A stretch of 64,000 nucleotides of DNA from Orbilia blumenaviensis. Its lineage: Eukaryota; Ascomycota; Orbiliomycetes; Orbiliales; Orbiliaceae. Numbering within the stretch: position 1 is the first letter of the stretch; every line of letters starts with the position of its first letter. The stretch covers positions 1,612,001-1,676,000 of the forward strand of contig JAVHNS010000004.1 in assembly GCA_036872755.1 (NCBI GenBank). Reading direction: 5' to 3'. This document shows positions 1 to 11,352 of the stretch, piece by piece. A program made the translations under genes and the position numbers. The notes under the pieces were generated by a model, which saw only the letters and a program-made list of their open reading frames with translations, did not search any database and had not been told where the DNA came from.

Positions 1-996
1 TAACCATTGGAGGTTGGAGTTGCATTGTACCTATAGTCACTGGTATCTAGTCACAGTGTAATAGCAGTTTCGTCTTTTGGGGCGATGGGGCACATCGCAG
101 AGCTCTCGCCAAAGAGATATCATTTTCCAGATCTTCTAAGTATACTACGGGATGTATAGTAGTAGTCTAGAAGACCTATACTTTTTGACTCTGTTGTGCC
201 GTACCAACAGCGAGAGATTCATAGCCGTAAGACCAGGTGCCTCGGTCAGCTACGTCTACCATGGTCGTGTGCCTAGTTTTAAGCAATTTTAAAGAATAAC
301 ACAGGGAATCTTCTATATCACATGTGAAGCTGCACCGCTGATCTAGTATACTCTATATGTATTTATGTGATCGGCTGCTTAAGTAGGTACCTGCTTCTAC
401 AAGACCAGTACTTGCTACCACCCAACCATCGATGGCAAGGAAACATGTCGTTCCAAAACCTAGCTCTGGCAGCCTATATATATATTACGATGAACTCGGA
501 GTAACCACCTGCGCAGGCCTGCACAACTACAACAAACATGATACGTATCAGCCTTGCCTACAATGCCTAAATTAGAAGTTAAAGTACCGACGTAGTTGTA
601 AATACAGATACCGATATATAGCGGCAAGCCAATTCGATCCTGGGGCATGGATTGAAGTTGGCATTACCTAATTACTGTGCATTGATCAATTGAGAGGTTT
701 ATGATACTCCCTCTTCCATAAACCTTCCTGAACCCCAAATAGACGATATCGAAACCCCGTCCATAATATATAATCTTGAAATTTCCACTTATAAGTACCT
801 ACTTACGTAGTTACGCTTACCACACTGACACTATTCCGCTTTGAATCGTTCCTTCTCCTACTGTTTTCACCCTAATTTCACATATCCTATATATGTACAC
901 ATATAGGCACATACATTTATCTCATGCCCAATTCTTCTGCACAATACGTACTTAAGTGCCTGGGTATATCTGGATATATATCACTACAAATGCAAA
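1..996. other. Intergenic, AT-rich, no gene seen
   Basis: No reading frame here looks coding. The DNA is rich in TATATA and TACCTACTTA-like words, which recur in other spacers of this window. The last 100 bases are presumably the promoter and leader of the secreted-protein gene that starts at 997. Confidence 0.5.
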
Positions 997-2152
997 ATGC
1001 GCCCACCAATTGGCTTTCCAAGTCCTCGACTGCTGGCAGTACTGGCGGTCCTAGGACTAACTTCCACACTCGTCGAAACACTCGTAACAGTGCCAGAGAA
1101 AATCAAAGCTATACCTACAAGTAATGAACACAGAACGGTATCTGATAAATCAGATACGCAACCCGACAGTGCTTCTATCAAATCCATAGAGAAGAAAGCT
1201 ATGGTGCCTCATTCACACTTCTACAGTCAAAGGGGGTTATTCGTAGAGTGCGGTAATCCTGATTTCGTGCCAGACATAGAGCCATACGTTAGCCCGAGCT
1301 TCCCGCTTGTTGTAATCGCGCACTGGACAAATTGGGCGGATGTACGCGATCAACATGGTCCCGTGGAGATGAAATTTAGAATTAGAGAGCAACAGAGATT
1401 TTGCAGAACCTGCACCTGCACAAATCAAGCGGTCTTGGTTCGGACGCCAAAATATCCAGGAGATAGGAGAAATATACGTTCCGTACCCTGTCGTTCGGAG
1501 ATCCTAGCAAATCTATGCGTCATGAATTACGGTTAGTCTCTGACCTTCCATGGCCACACTGTTTCTACAAAGCGTTACTTGTCTCTTTATCGAATATATC
1601 AGAGCAGGTTTGCCGGTTGACAGTTCACAAGAAGAAAAATATATATAGCTACATACCTCGGTGCTAGTGCGGACCTGATACACATGCATCGAGGTATCAG
1701 TTAAGAGAAAAAAGAACTAATGAAAAGCTCAATATATGATAGGATGCTACTGCACAGCCGAACTCGTTCAGCCGGAGCCCTATCCTGATGCATCCGAGGC
1801 TGACCACCAACGTTCCCTCGATACCCTGCCCGCTACAGTCAGAACTAGAGATTCAAATATAGGGTACCGTTGGAGAGTTGGCGGAAGAGATCTAGGTTTT
1901 GCTGATACTGGCCTTGGAACACCTGGTGACGTCGAGTTCTGGCCACAGTATGCCCAGTATTTAACTGAAATGCGGAATAGGCCTGAGGAAGAAAATTTAT
2001 TGGAACCTGGCCACGAACTCCTAGGGGCTGACGGTTCCGGGCAGTTGAACTCTGGTTTAAGGAACATGGAGCGGCTGTACTACGACCCCAACCGTTACTT
2101 CGGTCCTGATTGGAAACCAGGGCCGGGAGGTAGTGGGAGTGGAATCCACTAA
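997..2152 (+). CDS. Secreted cysteine-rich protein, two exons (effector-like), function unknown
   Basis: Exons 997-1531 and 1743-2152 join across a 211-bp intron (donor GTTAGT, branch-like CTAAT near 1718, acceptor AG at 1741-1742) to give 314 residues. The join restores a glycine codon and creates the string NYGCYCTAELVQPEP, so cysteines on both sides of the intron form one CxC-rich block. A hydrophobic N-terminus (LLAVLAVLGL) suggests a signal peptide. There are eight cysteines in the mature part: one in ECG, three in CRTCTC, then single ones before the junction and a CYC pair. The Gly/Pro-rich tail looks disordered. The start is the first ATG in this frame; the ATG seven bases upstream is in another frame. 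I associate this layout with unnamed secreted proteins of helotialean fungi, without a known activity. Confidence is high that this is one gene and low on its role. Confidence 0.72.
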
Positions 2153-3242
2153 TTACCTAATTTTGTAGAAAGTAAAAATAAAAATAAAAAGTACGATGCA
2201 CAAGTAGAATTCTAGAAGCCTTTCCGTTTAAATTTTGGTAGAGAACATGCGCTTTTATGAGTATTCCAAATAATTATAACTTCTATTTCTGTGTATATAC
2301 ACATTGAGACCTACAGAAATTCGCACAGCTACGTATAATTAGAGGGGTTGCCTACAAATACCTCTAGGACCATCCATTTGATAACGTGCGCTCGGCCGAC
2401 GTCTCCCATATAGTATACTATAAAATAAAATGGGCTACGAGAATAGGCTAAGGCGTCTAGTTAAACATTATTTTGATATCCTAAGTAAGTATTGTAATTA
2501 AACTATGGATTATTAATTAAAAGATTTCAATTTAAATACTATCGTCTCCAAATGAATCCGCTTAAGGTTGGTGGTTATACGTAGCATCTATGGGATTGTA
2601 CTTTAGATATATATCGATCAAGAAGTTGGTTTTGGAAATCGGTGCGTACCCGAATTCAAATGACAATGACTTTATGATATACAGCAGGTCGATTTAAATT
2701 TATAATTTACATGCTAATAATAGACATTCAATTCAAACATTGACACACTAAGTATGGTACTACTAAGGCAGTCATCGAACCTAAAAGGCAAGCCCCTGCA
2801 CTTGTAGCGTTTACATGTTGCATTTTTAAAACCATGATATCACTAACAAATATGTACTAGTGTGTAGGCCTCAAACGGGTGGGCATCAAGACTGAGCATG
2901 CAAACAATATTGTGCCTGCCCGCCATCTACAACTATTGATTCTCCTCGTAATTACTCTTGTTTTTTGATAAAAATAAAAGTGAAATGGCTTTGATAATGA
3001 TCGGTCATAATGCCATAGGTCTATCTATATGCGGTCTCATAAAGTACAAGAAGCAACGAATGCAAAAGAAAAAGTCCCCAGGAACCCCCAACCACTGGAT
3101 ACATATTCTCCTTCTTTCAGGGCTACAAAGTAGTACTGCCAACCACTGCCATTTATTGATTCACAAGAGCAATCAATGATTTGACCAATCCATCTACGGC
3201 CCAACACAAAGAACATTTGTTTCTCCTTTCATATAACCCTAT
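2153..3242. other. Intergenic, AT-rich, no gene seen
   Basis: It lies between two genes that converge on it. Short open frames near 2958-3393 overlap AsnRS sequence antisense or lack any protein-like character. Nothing else is recognised. Confidence 0.5.
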
Positions 3243-5160
3243 CTACGGTGTACACCTACCGACATATCTAGGGTACAAACAGCACTCCCTAACAGTCCAT
3301 CTGTTACACAGCCATGCCAAAAACCTCTCAAGCCCCAGACCAAATCCTCCGTGCGGGCAGGTTCCGTATTTTCTTTGGTCTGTGAACCAGTAGTATGGTG
3401 TAGGGTCAATGCCCTCACGCGCATAGCCTCCCATAAGTTCTGTGAGGTCATCCATACGCATCGAACCGCCTACAATCTCGCCGACACCGGGCATGAGAAC
3501 GCTAGAAAGACGATTTGTTAGCTTTAAACCTCTATAACTGATATGTATTTGACTTAGTAAAACGGAAGGGATACATACTCAACACTTTCCGTAACTCTCT
3601 TATCCGACTCATCCCTCTTCATGTAGAATGATTTGATCTCAACTGGGAAATGTGTTAAGAAGATAGGACGGTTAATCTCATCTGTCATCTTTCTCTCTGC
3701 AGCCTCGGCAATGTCATCTCCAAATTCGTGGTCCTTGCCTTCATCTGTTTTGATATCATGCTCGTTCAACCATTTGATAGCATCTTCGTACTTCATCCTC
3801 ATGAATGGTCTCTGGGGCACCTTGAAGTCAGGGTTGAGCTCCTTGATGATATCCTTGCAAGAGTCATCTTCGAGAACGTAGCCAAGAACTCGGCTGATAA
3901 GTTCCTCGAGGTGAGAAAGCAGGTCTTCGAAGGAGATGAAGGCAAGCTCTCCTTCGATGTGGGTATACTCGGACAAATGTCTTCGGGTAACACTGCGTTC
4001 CGCTCTGAAACTCTCCTGGATGCAGAAGACGTCTCCAAGAGCAGGGAGACATGTTTCAAGGTACAATTGCGAGGATTGTGTCAAATATGCTTTTTCACCG
4101 TAGTAGTTGAACTCGAAGAGGGTTGAACCACCCTCGACCTGGGTTTGCACCATGCATGGCGGTGTAACTTCAAGGAGACCTAGGTCCTCGAATGATCGGC
4201 GGAAGGCACGAAGGACTCCCGCACGAACTTTGAGGACTCCGGAGGCTTGTTCACCACGGAGAACCAAATGGCGCTGATCGAGTTTGATCTGTTGCTCTGC
4301 ATCCGGAGCGACGATGTTGCCGATAGCGGCGTCACCACTTGGAGCTTTGCCGACAACCGTGTAGTAGTCCGCTGTGAGTTCATGACCGCCGGGTGCGGTC
4401 TTGCCCTCGGGTAGAGCCTTGATAGTACCGTAGATTGTGATAGTGGTCTCCTCGATAAATTGAAGCGCATCAAGGGTTTTGATCAAGTCGCCTTCGAGGA
4501 TACATTGAAGGTACCCTGTTCCGTCACGGAGAACAATAAAGATCATGTGCGCCTGGGACCTAAGACGGTGAATCCAGCCGGAAACCTTGACACGGGTGTC
4601 ACGATGTGCGGTCGAATCTCTAATCTTGATCGATTTCGCAGCAGGTAGACTAGGATCCTCCTTCAGAACGAAAGCTTTAGCAGCCTCGAGCTTAAGCCTT
4701 TCCCTCTCTGCTTTTTGAGCTGCCTCCTTCTCTCGCTGGGCGGCACCAGCTGCATCCTTGGCGGCTTTTCGAACAGATGCATCGTGGAGTTTCCTAGCCT
4801 TCTTTAGGGAAGTTGGAGAAACAGGTTTGTACTCTAGCGATGGCTCTTCTGCAGGTGGGACAACGGTCTTGGATTTACGAGTATGGAAGGTAGTGGTTGG
4901 AGGTGGAAGAAGCGACAATGCGAATAGCAGCGTCTTGTATGGTGTCTCCTCTGAGTTTGGAGTTTCGGTAGAGTCGACGCCGCCGTCTTCGTCGATATAA
5001 ACTGGGGTATAGTGTTAACACCGGTTGGCGACAGCGATAGTGGGGCAGCTAGCCAGCAAGCCATACTAGCTGCAGCGGGGTGGTTCTAGATCTTACTTAT
5101 TTCTGGATGGGAGATTGAAAGGCCCTCGACGGCCGAGGCCACGGTACCGACTTCAGCCAT
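3243..5160 (-). CDS. DED81: Asparaginyl-tRNA synthetase, cytosolic
   Basis: This class IIb synthetase charges tRNA-Asn in the cytosol. Three exons on the minus strand (5160-5097, 5001-3579, 3501-3243) encode 581 residues, a normal length. The first exon begins [20 protein letters not shown]; splicing gives [11 protein letters not shown], then a family-typical segment ([11 protein letters not shown]), a Lys/Ala/Glu-rich linker (about residues 85-135), the OB-fold anticodon domain ([11 protein letters not shown], about 159 on) and the catalytic core. Motif 2 is [21 protein letters not shown] (about 353-373), shown in two parts here: [10 protein letters not shown] and [11 protein letters not shown]. 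Motif 3 is [13 protein letters not shown] near the C-terminus. The last intron (3502-3578, donor GTATGT) joins ESVD to [15 protein letters not shown], as expected for AsnRS. The ATG at 5158-5160 is the only plausible start. No mitochondrial presequence is visible. Confidence 0.96.
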
Positions 5161-5749
5161 GATAGAAGCGGCGATGGGTTAGAAAAGCAGTGGTTGTAGT
5201 GGTGGTAGAAATGGAGTCGCAGAGGAAGGTTGGATGTAAACGAGATGAAGTCTGGTGGATGGTGGGGCAGCCAATTAATATGATTGTTGTTGACCGTGTT
5301 GCAGAATTAAATGCTTTGACTCAACCTCACAAAGAAACTCCCAATTGGTACCTATTCCGTTCAATGCGATGTGATAGAATTCACACGATGGATCGAATCT
5401 GCGAACGAATTCGATTCGACGGCCGTGGCGATGAGAAAAATAGTGGATTGATGGAGAAAGAAAATAGAACAGCGTAGCAGCAGGTCAGGCTAATTTAAAC
5501 AGGGGCCGTTTGAGTCACACGCACAATTCTCCATATAAAAATGTAGGCAAGAGTAATATAAGTACGACAGTCGGCGTGGGAGAACTAGCTTGGTGGATAA
5601 ATGTCTATTATGGGAAGAGCAGCCGCCAAAGATAGGATGATAGGCCTTATCTTCCTCGCTCTCTTTCTTCTATCGTACAACCACAACCACAACGGTACCT
5701 CGACGATACCAGTATATGCTTAAGTACCTGGGTTTTTTATATATAGTAA
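5161..5749. other. Spacer between AsnRS promoter and CWC15 3' end
   Basis: It must hold the AsnRS promoter and the CWC15 3' UTR. No protein-like frame is seen on either strand. Confidence 0.45.
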
Positions 5750-6821
5750 CTACCGCACATATTTGTTCTGGTCCAGTTAGTATCATAGTCGTATTAAAAT
5801 ATAAAATATTATAAAGACTTCAATGAGACGAGAAGAAAATTCGTAGGAAAAAAAAAAAAAAAAGGAACTGATTATGCTGCGATAAGAGGCAAGGGGAATA
5901 GGAGGTAGGATGATGCTCACCATAAACTTCTTATGAAAGTCCGATCTTAGCAGGTCGTTCACAAATTCTTTCTTCTTGCCCTTCTCCTCCACTCCTCTCG
6001 CCTGATTCCTAAATATCACATCGTCGTCCCACCGCCGCTTCACATTGAAAGTCTTGGCGTTTAATAACGGATTGCCTCGTGCGATATCAATTTCTCTCTG
6101 CGCTTCTTCCTCTGCTGCCTTTTCTCTTTCCTCCTTTTCCTTCGCAGCCGCTCGTTCCTTTTTTATCTTCTCGAGCTCTCGCATTAACTCCGCTGTTTCA
6201 TCTTCACTATCCTCGTCTGAATCGTCGGAATCTGAATCATCGTCACTATCTTTATCCGAGCCTCCACCCGACCCATCACTGTCGGCATCTAAATCGCGTG
6301 ACTCTTCCAATATTCGCCGTCTCTTCGCTTCTGGTGTCTCTTCGTCTTCGTCTTCATCGTTGTCTATTCTCCCTTTCCGTGTAGTTCCCGTCTTTACACT
6401 CGTAAGGTCATCATCGTCGTCGTCTCGTGAGGTTGTAGTCTCGCCACGGAGTTTGGCATAATGCGCTGCTTCGGCTTTGAGGAGTTCGGCTCGGAGGTCG
6501 CGTTTTCCGTCTGCGGCACCACCCTGACCGGGTTTTCTGTGATGATTCAATGAAGACCAAATGTTAGAATCCTTCTGTCGCAGAGGTTAAATAAATCGAC
6601 CAATCAAGTTTTAATTGGAACAAGAAGCGATAGTATGGTCTTACCGGACTTTAAGAAGTGTATGTGCTGGTAGAAGACGTTGGTGGTAGACCGGACCGCG
6701 CTGGGTTTCCTTTCCTACTGCCTATGTTGCGTCCAGAGTCGTTAGCTAGTCGAACTAGGAATCGGGAACCAAGCTCGGTGGCTCTTACGGGATCGAACGT
6801 GGGGCGATGGGCGGTCGTCAT
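5750..6821 (-). CDS. CWC15: Pre-mRNA-splicing factor CWC15 (Cwf15 family)
   Basis: A component of the NineTeen (Prp19/CDC5) complex of the active spliceosome. Four minus-strand exons (6821-6789, 6721-6645, 6536-5921, 5767-5750) give 247 residues. The N-terminus [11 protein letters not shown] is the family hallmark. Exon 2 adds [19 protein letters not shown] and exon 3 starts with [19 protein letters not shown]. The middle is a long acidic Asp/Glu/Ser stretch followed by a Lys/Glu-rich helix. The C-terminus carries the conserved [22 protein letters not shown] and [15 protein letters not shown] strings. The last exon is only 18 bases and encodes NKYVR plus stop, preceded by a TACTAAC branch point and CAG. 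Without it the frame runs on into 25 unrelated residues, so the small exon is preferred. It sits head-to-tail with RDS3, another spliceosome gene. Confidence 0.95.
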
Positions 6822-7607
6822 CTTGTAACCGTTTGTATGGGTTTATGTTCGGAGGTGGTGCTGTGAATGACGTTGGGTATGGTCGTGGCCGTCGTGAGAG
6901 TTGATTGATAGGGAATGGAAGGTTTAAAGCGCGATGGGTCAGTTTTAAGCCTCAAAATCGCATCCAAAGTCCTCCAATCGGCAACAGATTCCACGCATAC
7001 ACAGCTTTCAACATCTACGCGTGGAAGATTACTCCTACTTTTGTATATCACGATTCAGGTAAAGATGATGGTATTCTTTTTTGCAAAATCATTATCGTAC
7101 AGTCTAAATATAAATAAACCCCCCCCCCAAAATTAAGAAAATCTATAGTAAGCGATGCAAAATGCTTTCGAAATCCAATCGAACGGAGCAAATAAAGACA
7201 GCACAATCCATGCCTTCTTGGTATCATTCCAGAATATATAAACACACAAATATCAAGCATATGTCGTAAACAAGGAGGCTCGTGAAGGCGTCGGTACCGT
7301 CGCTTCGGCATTCATTCCAGGTTTTTGAGTGCCTCCCATAGGTTATTCCCACTTTCACGTCTTCCGTGAATATTGTAATGGGAGGAAAGGTTATATTGAG
7401 CTTAAAGCCTTATAAATAGTGCGGGTCTATCCCGTGCCAGGCCTGTTGAACAGTTGTAGAGCGATATGGCCCCATAGCAAGGGAGGGAGGTTGTATCGCC
7501 TTGGTTCCCGCTGAGTCCTCGCAAAGACCATAATATATCGTGAGAAGACCCCATTTCAACCATATATAATCCCCCCCATCGTCGCGTCCGAAAAGTAACC
7601 CCTCCAG
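6822..7607. other. Spacer between CWC15 start and RDS3 stop
   Basis: Contains the CWC15 promoter and RDS3 3' UTR by position, and a short C9 run near 7120. Short open frames on both strands look random. Confidence 0.45.
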
Positions 7608-8065
7608 CTAATGATTCCGAAAATTCTTTTTCTGATAAAACAGATCCGTCCTCGAACTACCCAAATTAATAATCTTCGGACACCCGTCCCTGTCCTTCTC
7701 CAGCCGTGTGCACTCAAAGCAGTAGAAGGCGTCCGAGATACCCTCGCCACCACAGACGATACATTTGTTCTGATAGTTCCCGAAAGAGCATTCGTCGCAG
7801 ATACGGACCAGAGTTGTGGGTCGGACGTAGGAGTCGCAGACGGGGCATTTGCCGTCGCATTTATCGCAGAGACGGCCGATTGCAATGCCAGGCTGTTTAC
7901 GGCACATTACGAGATCGCTGGATTGAGACAATGAAGTGTTAGTTTCATGATTCTATATCTTTTTCTCGGGTTGTTTTACTAATATTTGGATTTCTGCGAA
8001 GATGTCCTTCTGGTTGATCGAAGCGCGACAAAGATGGAGATGACTTACGGATGATGGCGCGACAT
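7608..8065 (-). CDS. RDS3: SF3b complex zinc-finger subunit RDS3 (PHF5A)
   Basis: The small knot-like zinc protein of the U2 snRNP SF3b complex, which contacts the branch-site region. Two minus-strand exons (8065-8049 and 7917-7608) encode 108 residues, close to the 107-110 usual for the family. The first coding exon is 17 bases (MSRHHP). The join gives [16 protein letters not shown], as in other PHF5 proteins. Exon 2 carries the repeated CxxC knuckles: [36 protein letters not shown] and [12 protein letters not shown]. The tail [12 protein letters not shown] is conserved, although the last residues (NFRNH) depart from the usual Lys-rich end. It is transcribed away from RRP45, which starts 443 bases off. 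Confidence 0.96.
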
Positions 8066-8507
8066 TGTGAAAGCGCACTCGAGATGCTGGTTTAAACGGT
8101 GGTATCGGAATAGTAGCCTCTATAACCCCAGAAATATAGCCTCAGAAGATTGTCGGCGACGATGACGGTTGTAGAAGATAGCTAACCAGCTAAGCAAGGG
8201 CTCGAAGGGTGCGGTCGTGTGGGTCTGTGAACTCGATGTCGAAGGAAGCTTGGTGGTTGGAGCTTTTATATATAACCGAGCTGGCTGCCCCAGAAAAATG
8301 AGTCGCGAAATTTCGGATTTCTAATGCGACCAAAGTAAACCTCAACCTTCTTCCCCGCCACCATCACTATCACCACCGTCATCACCAACAGTACCGACTT
8401 ATTCTATCGCCAGAACAAGAACCAATTTCAAATTTATCGTCAATTAAACCCATACCAACAATCTCTAGAATTACTCAAGTGATATAAGCACAAAGAATCC
8501 ACATACA
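8066..8507. promoter_or_regulatory. Shared divergent promoter region of RDS3 and RRP45
   Basis: 442 bases separate the two divergent start codons, so both promoters must lie here. The RRP45 side is pyrimidine-rich (CACCATCACTATCACCACC-like). No individual site can be named with confidence. Confidence 0.5.
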
Positions 8508-9584
8508 ATGCCAAAAGAACCCGAAATCTCGCTCGCCGAAAAAACCTTCGTCCTCGAAGCCCTCAAGCAAAACCTTCGAATTGACGGCCGAGACATCCAC
8601 TCCTTCCGCGATATCCAGCTCTCCTTTGGCGATGACTATGGTTTCGTAGACGTCAGGCTGGGGAAGACGAGGTAGGTGAGTTTCACCGCTGCAAAACATA
8701 CACCATATATCTACCCATACCTATACTATCCAAATTAAGTGGGAAGAGAAGAGGCTAACAACGATGATATAATAATAGGGTCCTCGCCAGAATCTCTGCT
8801 GAAGTTATAAAACCCCGTCAAGATCGTCCATTCGAAGGAACATTCACAATATCCACAGAAATGGGACCAATGGCTTCTCCCTCCTTCGAGGTTGGACGGT
8901 AAATCCCCCCCTCTTCTCACAACCACTAATACCAAATAACACCTGCTAACAAATAATACCACCATATATAGCCCCACAAACCTCGACCACACCCTCTCCC
9001 GTCTCCTAGAAAAGTCTATTAGGCGGAGCACAGCCCTCGACCTCGAATCCCTCTGCATAGTCACCGCCCAGCGTGTCTGGTCCCTCCGAGCCGACCTACA
9101 CTTCCTCTCCCACGACGGTAACCTAATAGACACAGCATGCATCGCCACCATAACCGCTCTAGCCCACTTCCGTCTCCCGGTCGTCACCGTCTCAGGCGAA
9201 GATATAACAATACACCCAGTAACCGAACGAGTTCCCGTTCCGCTTAGTCTGCTACATTGGCCGATTTGTGTTACATTCAGCTTTTTGGGTGAGGATGAGG
9301 ATGGGGAGATGGTATGTGTGCTTGATGCTACTGCGCAGGAGGAGGCCCTGAGGGAGGGGGATATGACTATCACTGTTAATAAAAACGGTGAAGTGTGTCA
9401 GATTTCGAAAAGTGGTGGAGTCGCGGTTGAGGCTGAAACTTTGATGAAATGCGCTAGGATGGCGGCTGAGAAAGTCAAGGGGATCGATAAATTGATAACG
9501 ACCGCATTAAGAGATGACGAAGTAACTAGGAACAAGGGCAACTTGGATTGGTTGAAGGAGGGAAGGTCTGAGAATGAGAGGTAA
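8508..9584 (+). CDS. RRP45: Exosome complex subunit RRP45 (RNase PH-like)
   Basis: A structural subunit of the hexameric RNase PH-like ring of the nuclear and cytoplasmic RNA exosome. Three exons (8508-8671, 8779-8898, 8972-9584) yield 298 residues, close to yeast Rrp45 (305). Exon 1 has the family N-terminus LRIDGRDIHSFRDIQLSFG. Splicing rebuilds LGKTRVLARISAEVIKPR, then FEGTFTISTEMGPMASPSFE and, across intron 2, VGRPTNLDHTLSRLLEKSIR. Exon 3 carries VWSLRADLHFLSHDGNLIDT, which is typical of the Rrp45 branch, followed by LPVPLSLLHWPICVTF-like and DATAQEE strings. Introns are 107 and 73 bp with GTAGGT and GTAAAT donors. The start ATG sits in an A-rich context (ACATACAATG). Like other eukaryotic ring subunits it probably lacks phosphorolytic activity. 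Confidence 0.94.
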
Positions 9585-10011
9585 ACGGTTCAGTCTAACA
9601 CTTATAAAACCTTGGATTGGTTCTATGTAGCAGTATCGGGGAAGAAAAGTGCATACATCTATGGCGTTCAGGTTATGTCATTTATTGAGATACAAGGCGT
9701 TTATAAAAATGATAATTATGTTGGACTAATGCTATACGGTATAATTAAACTTCACCGTAAAAGGATAATGAGTAAGCAATGCAGCAGGTTGATGCACAGA
9801 GAAAAGTACTTATGTATGTGCGAATGAATGTCAAGAGAAAGCAAGACGAGTAAAAGAAGACAATGTAGCCGATGTGATAAAAACGGGACCGATGTAAAAT
9901 CATGAAAACGATGCAAAACTCCCGCTAACTCACAATTAGAGCACTCATTTCATTAGTGATATATGCGATCATTTTTTATAAAAAGAAGTGCTTCACCTCA
10001 AAACCCAATGA
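9585..10011. other. Convergent 3' spacer, no gene seen
   Basis: RRP45 and the alpha/beta-hydrolase converge on this AT-rich stretch, which should hold both 3' UTRs. No coding frame is supported. Confidence 0.45.
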
Positions 10012-11352
10012 TTACTCGGGGGAAGCCAGCTCCGCCTCATCTCCGTAGAACACCCCTCTAAGCTTCTTGCATGCCTCTGTATAGAAAAGATCTCTCTCGG
10101 GATCTTTCCCATTCGGGCTTTTATCCCATGCATGTGGCTGCCCTTCCACCATCTTCCACATCACATTCTTGTTCAGAGGTTCGCTTTGTAGTCTATCCCT
10201 AAACCTCAATCCCTCGGCGCACAATTCGTCGAATTCGCAGGTATACAGCAAAATATCTTTCGGTAATCCGTGTAACAGCCCGTCTGACGCAACTCCCGGC
10301 GATAGATACGGTGACGTAACATCTATTGTTTTAGGAGGGTATAGATAGCTCGCATCGAAAAGATTGGTAAAAAACTCCGGCATGCCTTTATCGGGTCGAA
10401 CATTTGTCTTTCTGCGATCGCACCGAGGATTCGTGAAGTCGAGTGACGGATACCAGGCACAAATCGTTACAATTTTTCCACCTCGACGACTCATGCTGAA
10501 TGCACCTTCGGACGCAGCATCCGGAGGTAGGTCAGTTCCTCCGGACATATCGGTAGGTATTCCCATCAATGCACGACATTCGTATTGCCATCTTAGAGGA
10601 ACTGTGAATGCCATGTTACCACCAGCCGAGAATCCAGAGACCGATAGACGATTTATGTCTATATTCAGTTCCTTTGCGTGGTGGACAAGATAGAATATTG
10701 CATCTACACCGTCTTCAACAGCCGTTGGAAATGGGTATTCGGGCGCTCGTCGGTAATCCACACTGACAAGAATGCAGTCAACAGCCCGTCTGACAGCGTC
10801 CGCCCAACGACAGTCGTCGGTAGCAGATCCGATAGTGAAGCCGCCACCATGAAAGTTGACCATAGCAGGATATCCAAAGACGTCATTGTCTTTCCCTCGG
10901 GGCTTTTTAGGCCATCCGATCGGACAGTAGAATTGAAGTTTGATAGTCCCTTTATGAGGTGACAGAGTAGCTGGAATGCTTCGAGTAAACGTCGGCGAAG
11001 GAGGTCGAGGAAGAGCAATGGTATGTAAGTACATTCCAATGTTCATGAGATTACGCCATGTTACAGCTTCCAGATGGAGCGACCATCGTGAGCGTTTAGC
11101 AATAGCATCTACGGTCCGAGTAGATGTATTGGAGATAGAACGACGGATGGAAGGCCGTCGAGGGACTGTGAGGTTTTCAACGGTTCCTACTGACGGAGAC
11201 GAATAATTTCTCTCGAGGGAAGGGAGGTTGCAGGGAATTTTGAGGACATCGGTCTTGTCATTCAATAATTCTTGGCTGGGGTTTTCGGAGAGGGTTGTCT
11301 CTGAATCAGTGATGTGGATTGTTGGAGGCGATAGGCGAGAAACAGCAGCCAT
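10012..11352 (-). CDS. Alpha/beta-hydrolase fold-3 (HSL/arylacetamide deacetylase-like) esterase
   Basis: A 446-residue intronless carboxylesterase-type protein. The oxyanion-hole motif HGGGF is at residues 168-172. The nucleophile elbow GFSAG is at 240-244 (Ser242). The probable acid is Asp375 in CEFDELCAEG, and the probable catalytic histidine is His407 in GQPHAWD. VDYRRAPEYPFPTAVED after the oxyanion loop is characteristic of the hormone-sensitive-lipase group. The first about 90 residues are Ser/Thr-rich, low in predicted structure and poorly conserved in such families. No signal peptide is evident, so a cytosolic or membrane-associated esterase is likely. The substrate cannot be told. 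The start ATG at 11350-11352 is the first in frame. Confidence 0.88.
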   Translation of the reverse strand: MAAVSRLSPPTIHITDSETTLSENPSQELLNDKTDVLKIPCNLPSLERNYSSPSVGTVENLTVPRRPSIRRSISNTSTRTVDAIAKRSRWSLHLEAVTWRNLMNIGMYLHTIALPRPPSPTFTRSIPATLSPHKGTIKLQFYCPIGWPKKPRGKDNDVFGYPAMVNFHGGGFTIGSATDDCRWADAVRRAVDCILVSVDYRRAPEYPFPTAVEDGVDAIFYLVHHAKELNIDINRLSVSGFSAGGNMAFTVPLRWQYECRALMGIPTDMSGGTDLPPDAASEGAFSMSRRGGKIVTICAWYPSLDFTNPRCDRRKTNVRPDKGMPEFFTNLFDASYLYPPKTIDVTSPYLSPGVASDGLLHGLPKDILLYTCEFDELCAEGLRFRDRLQSEPLNKNVMWKMVEGQPHAWDKSPNGKDPERDLFYTEACKKLRGVFYGDEAELASPE

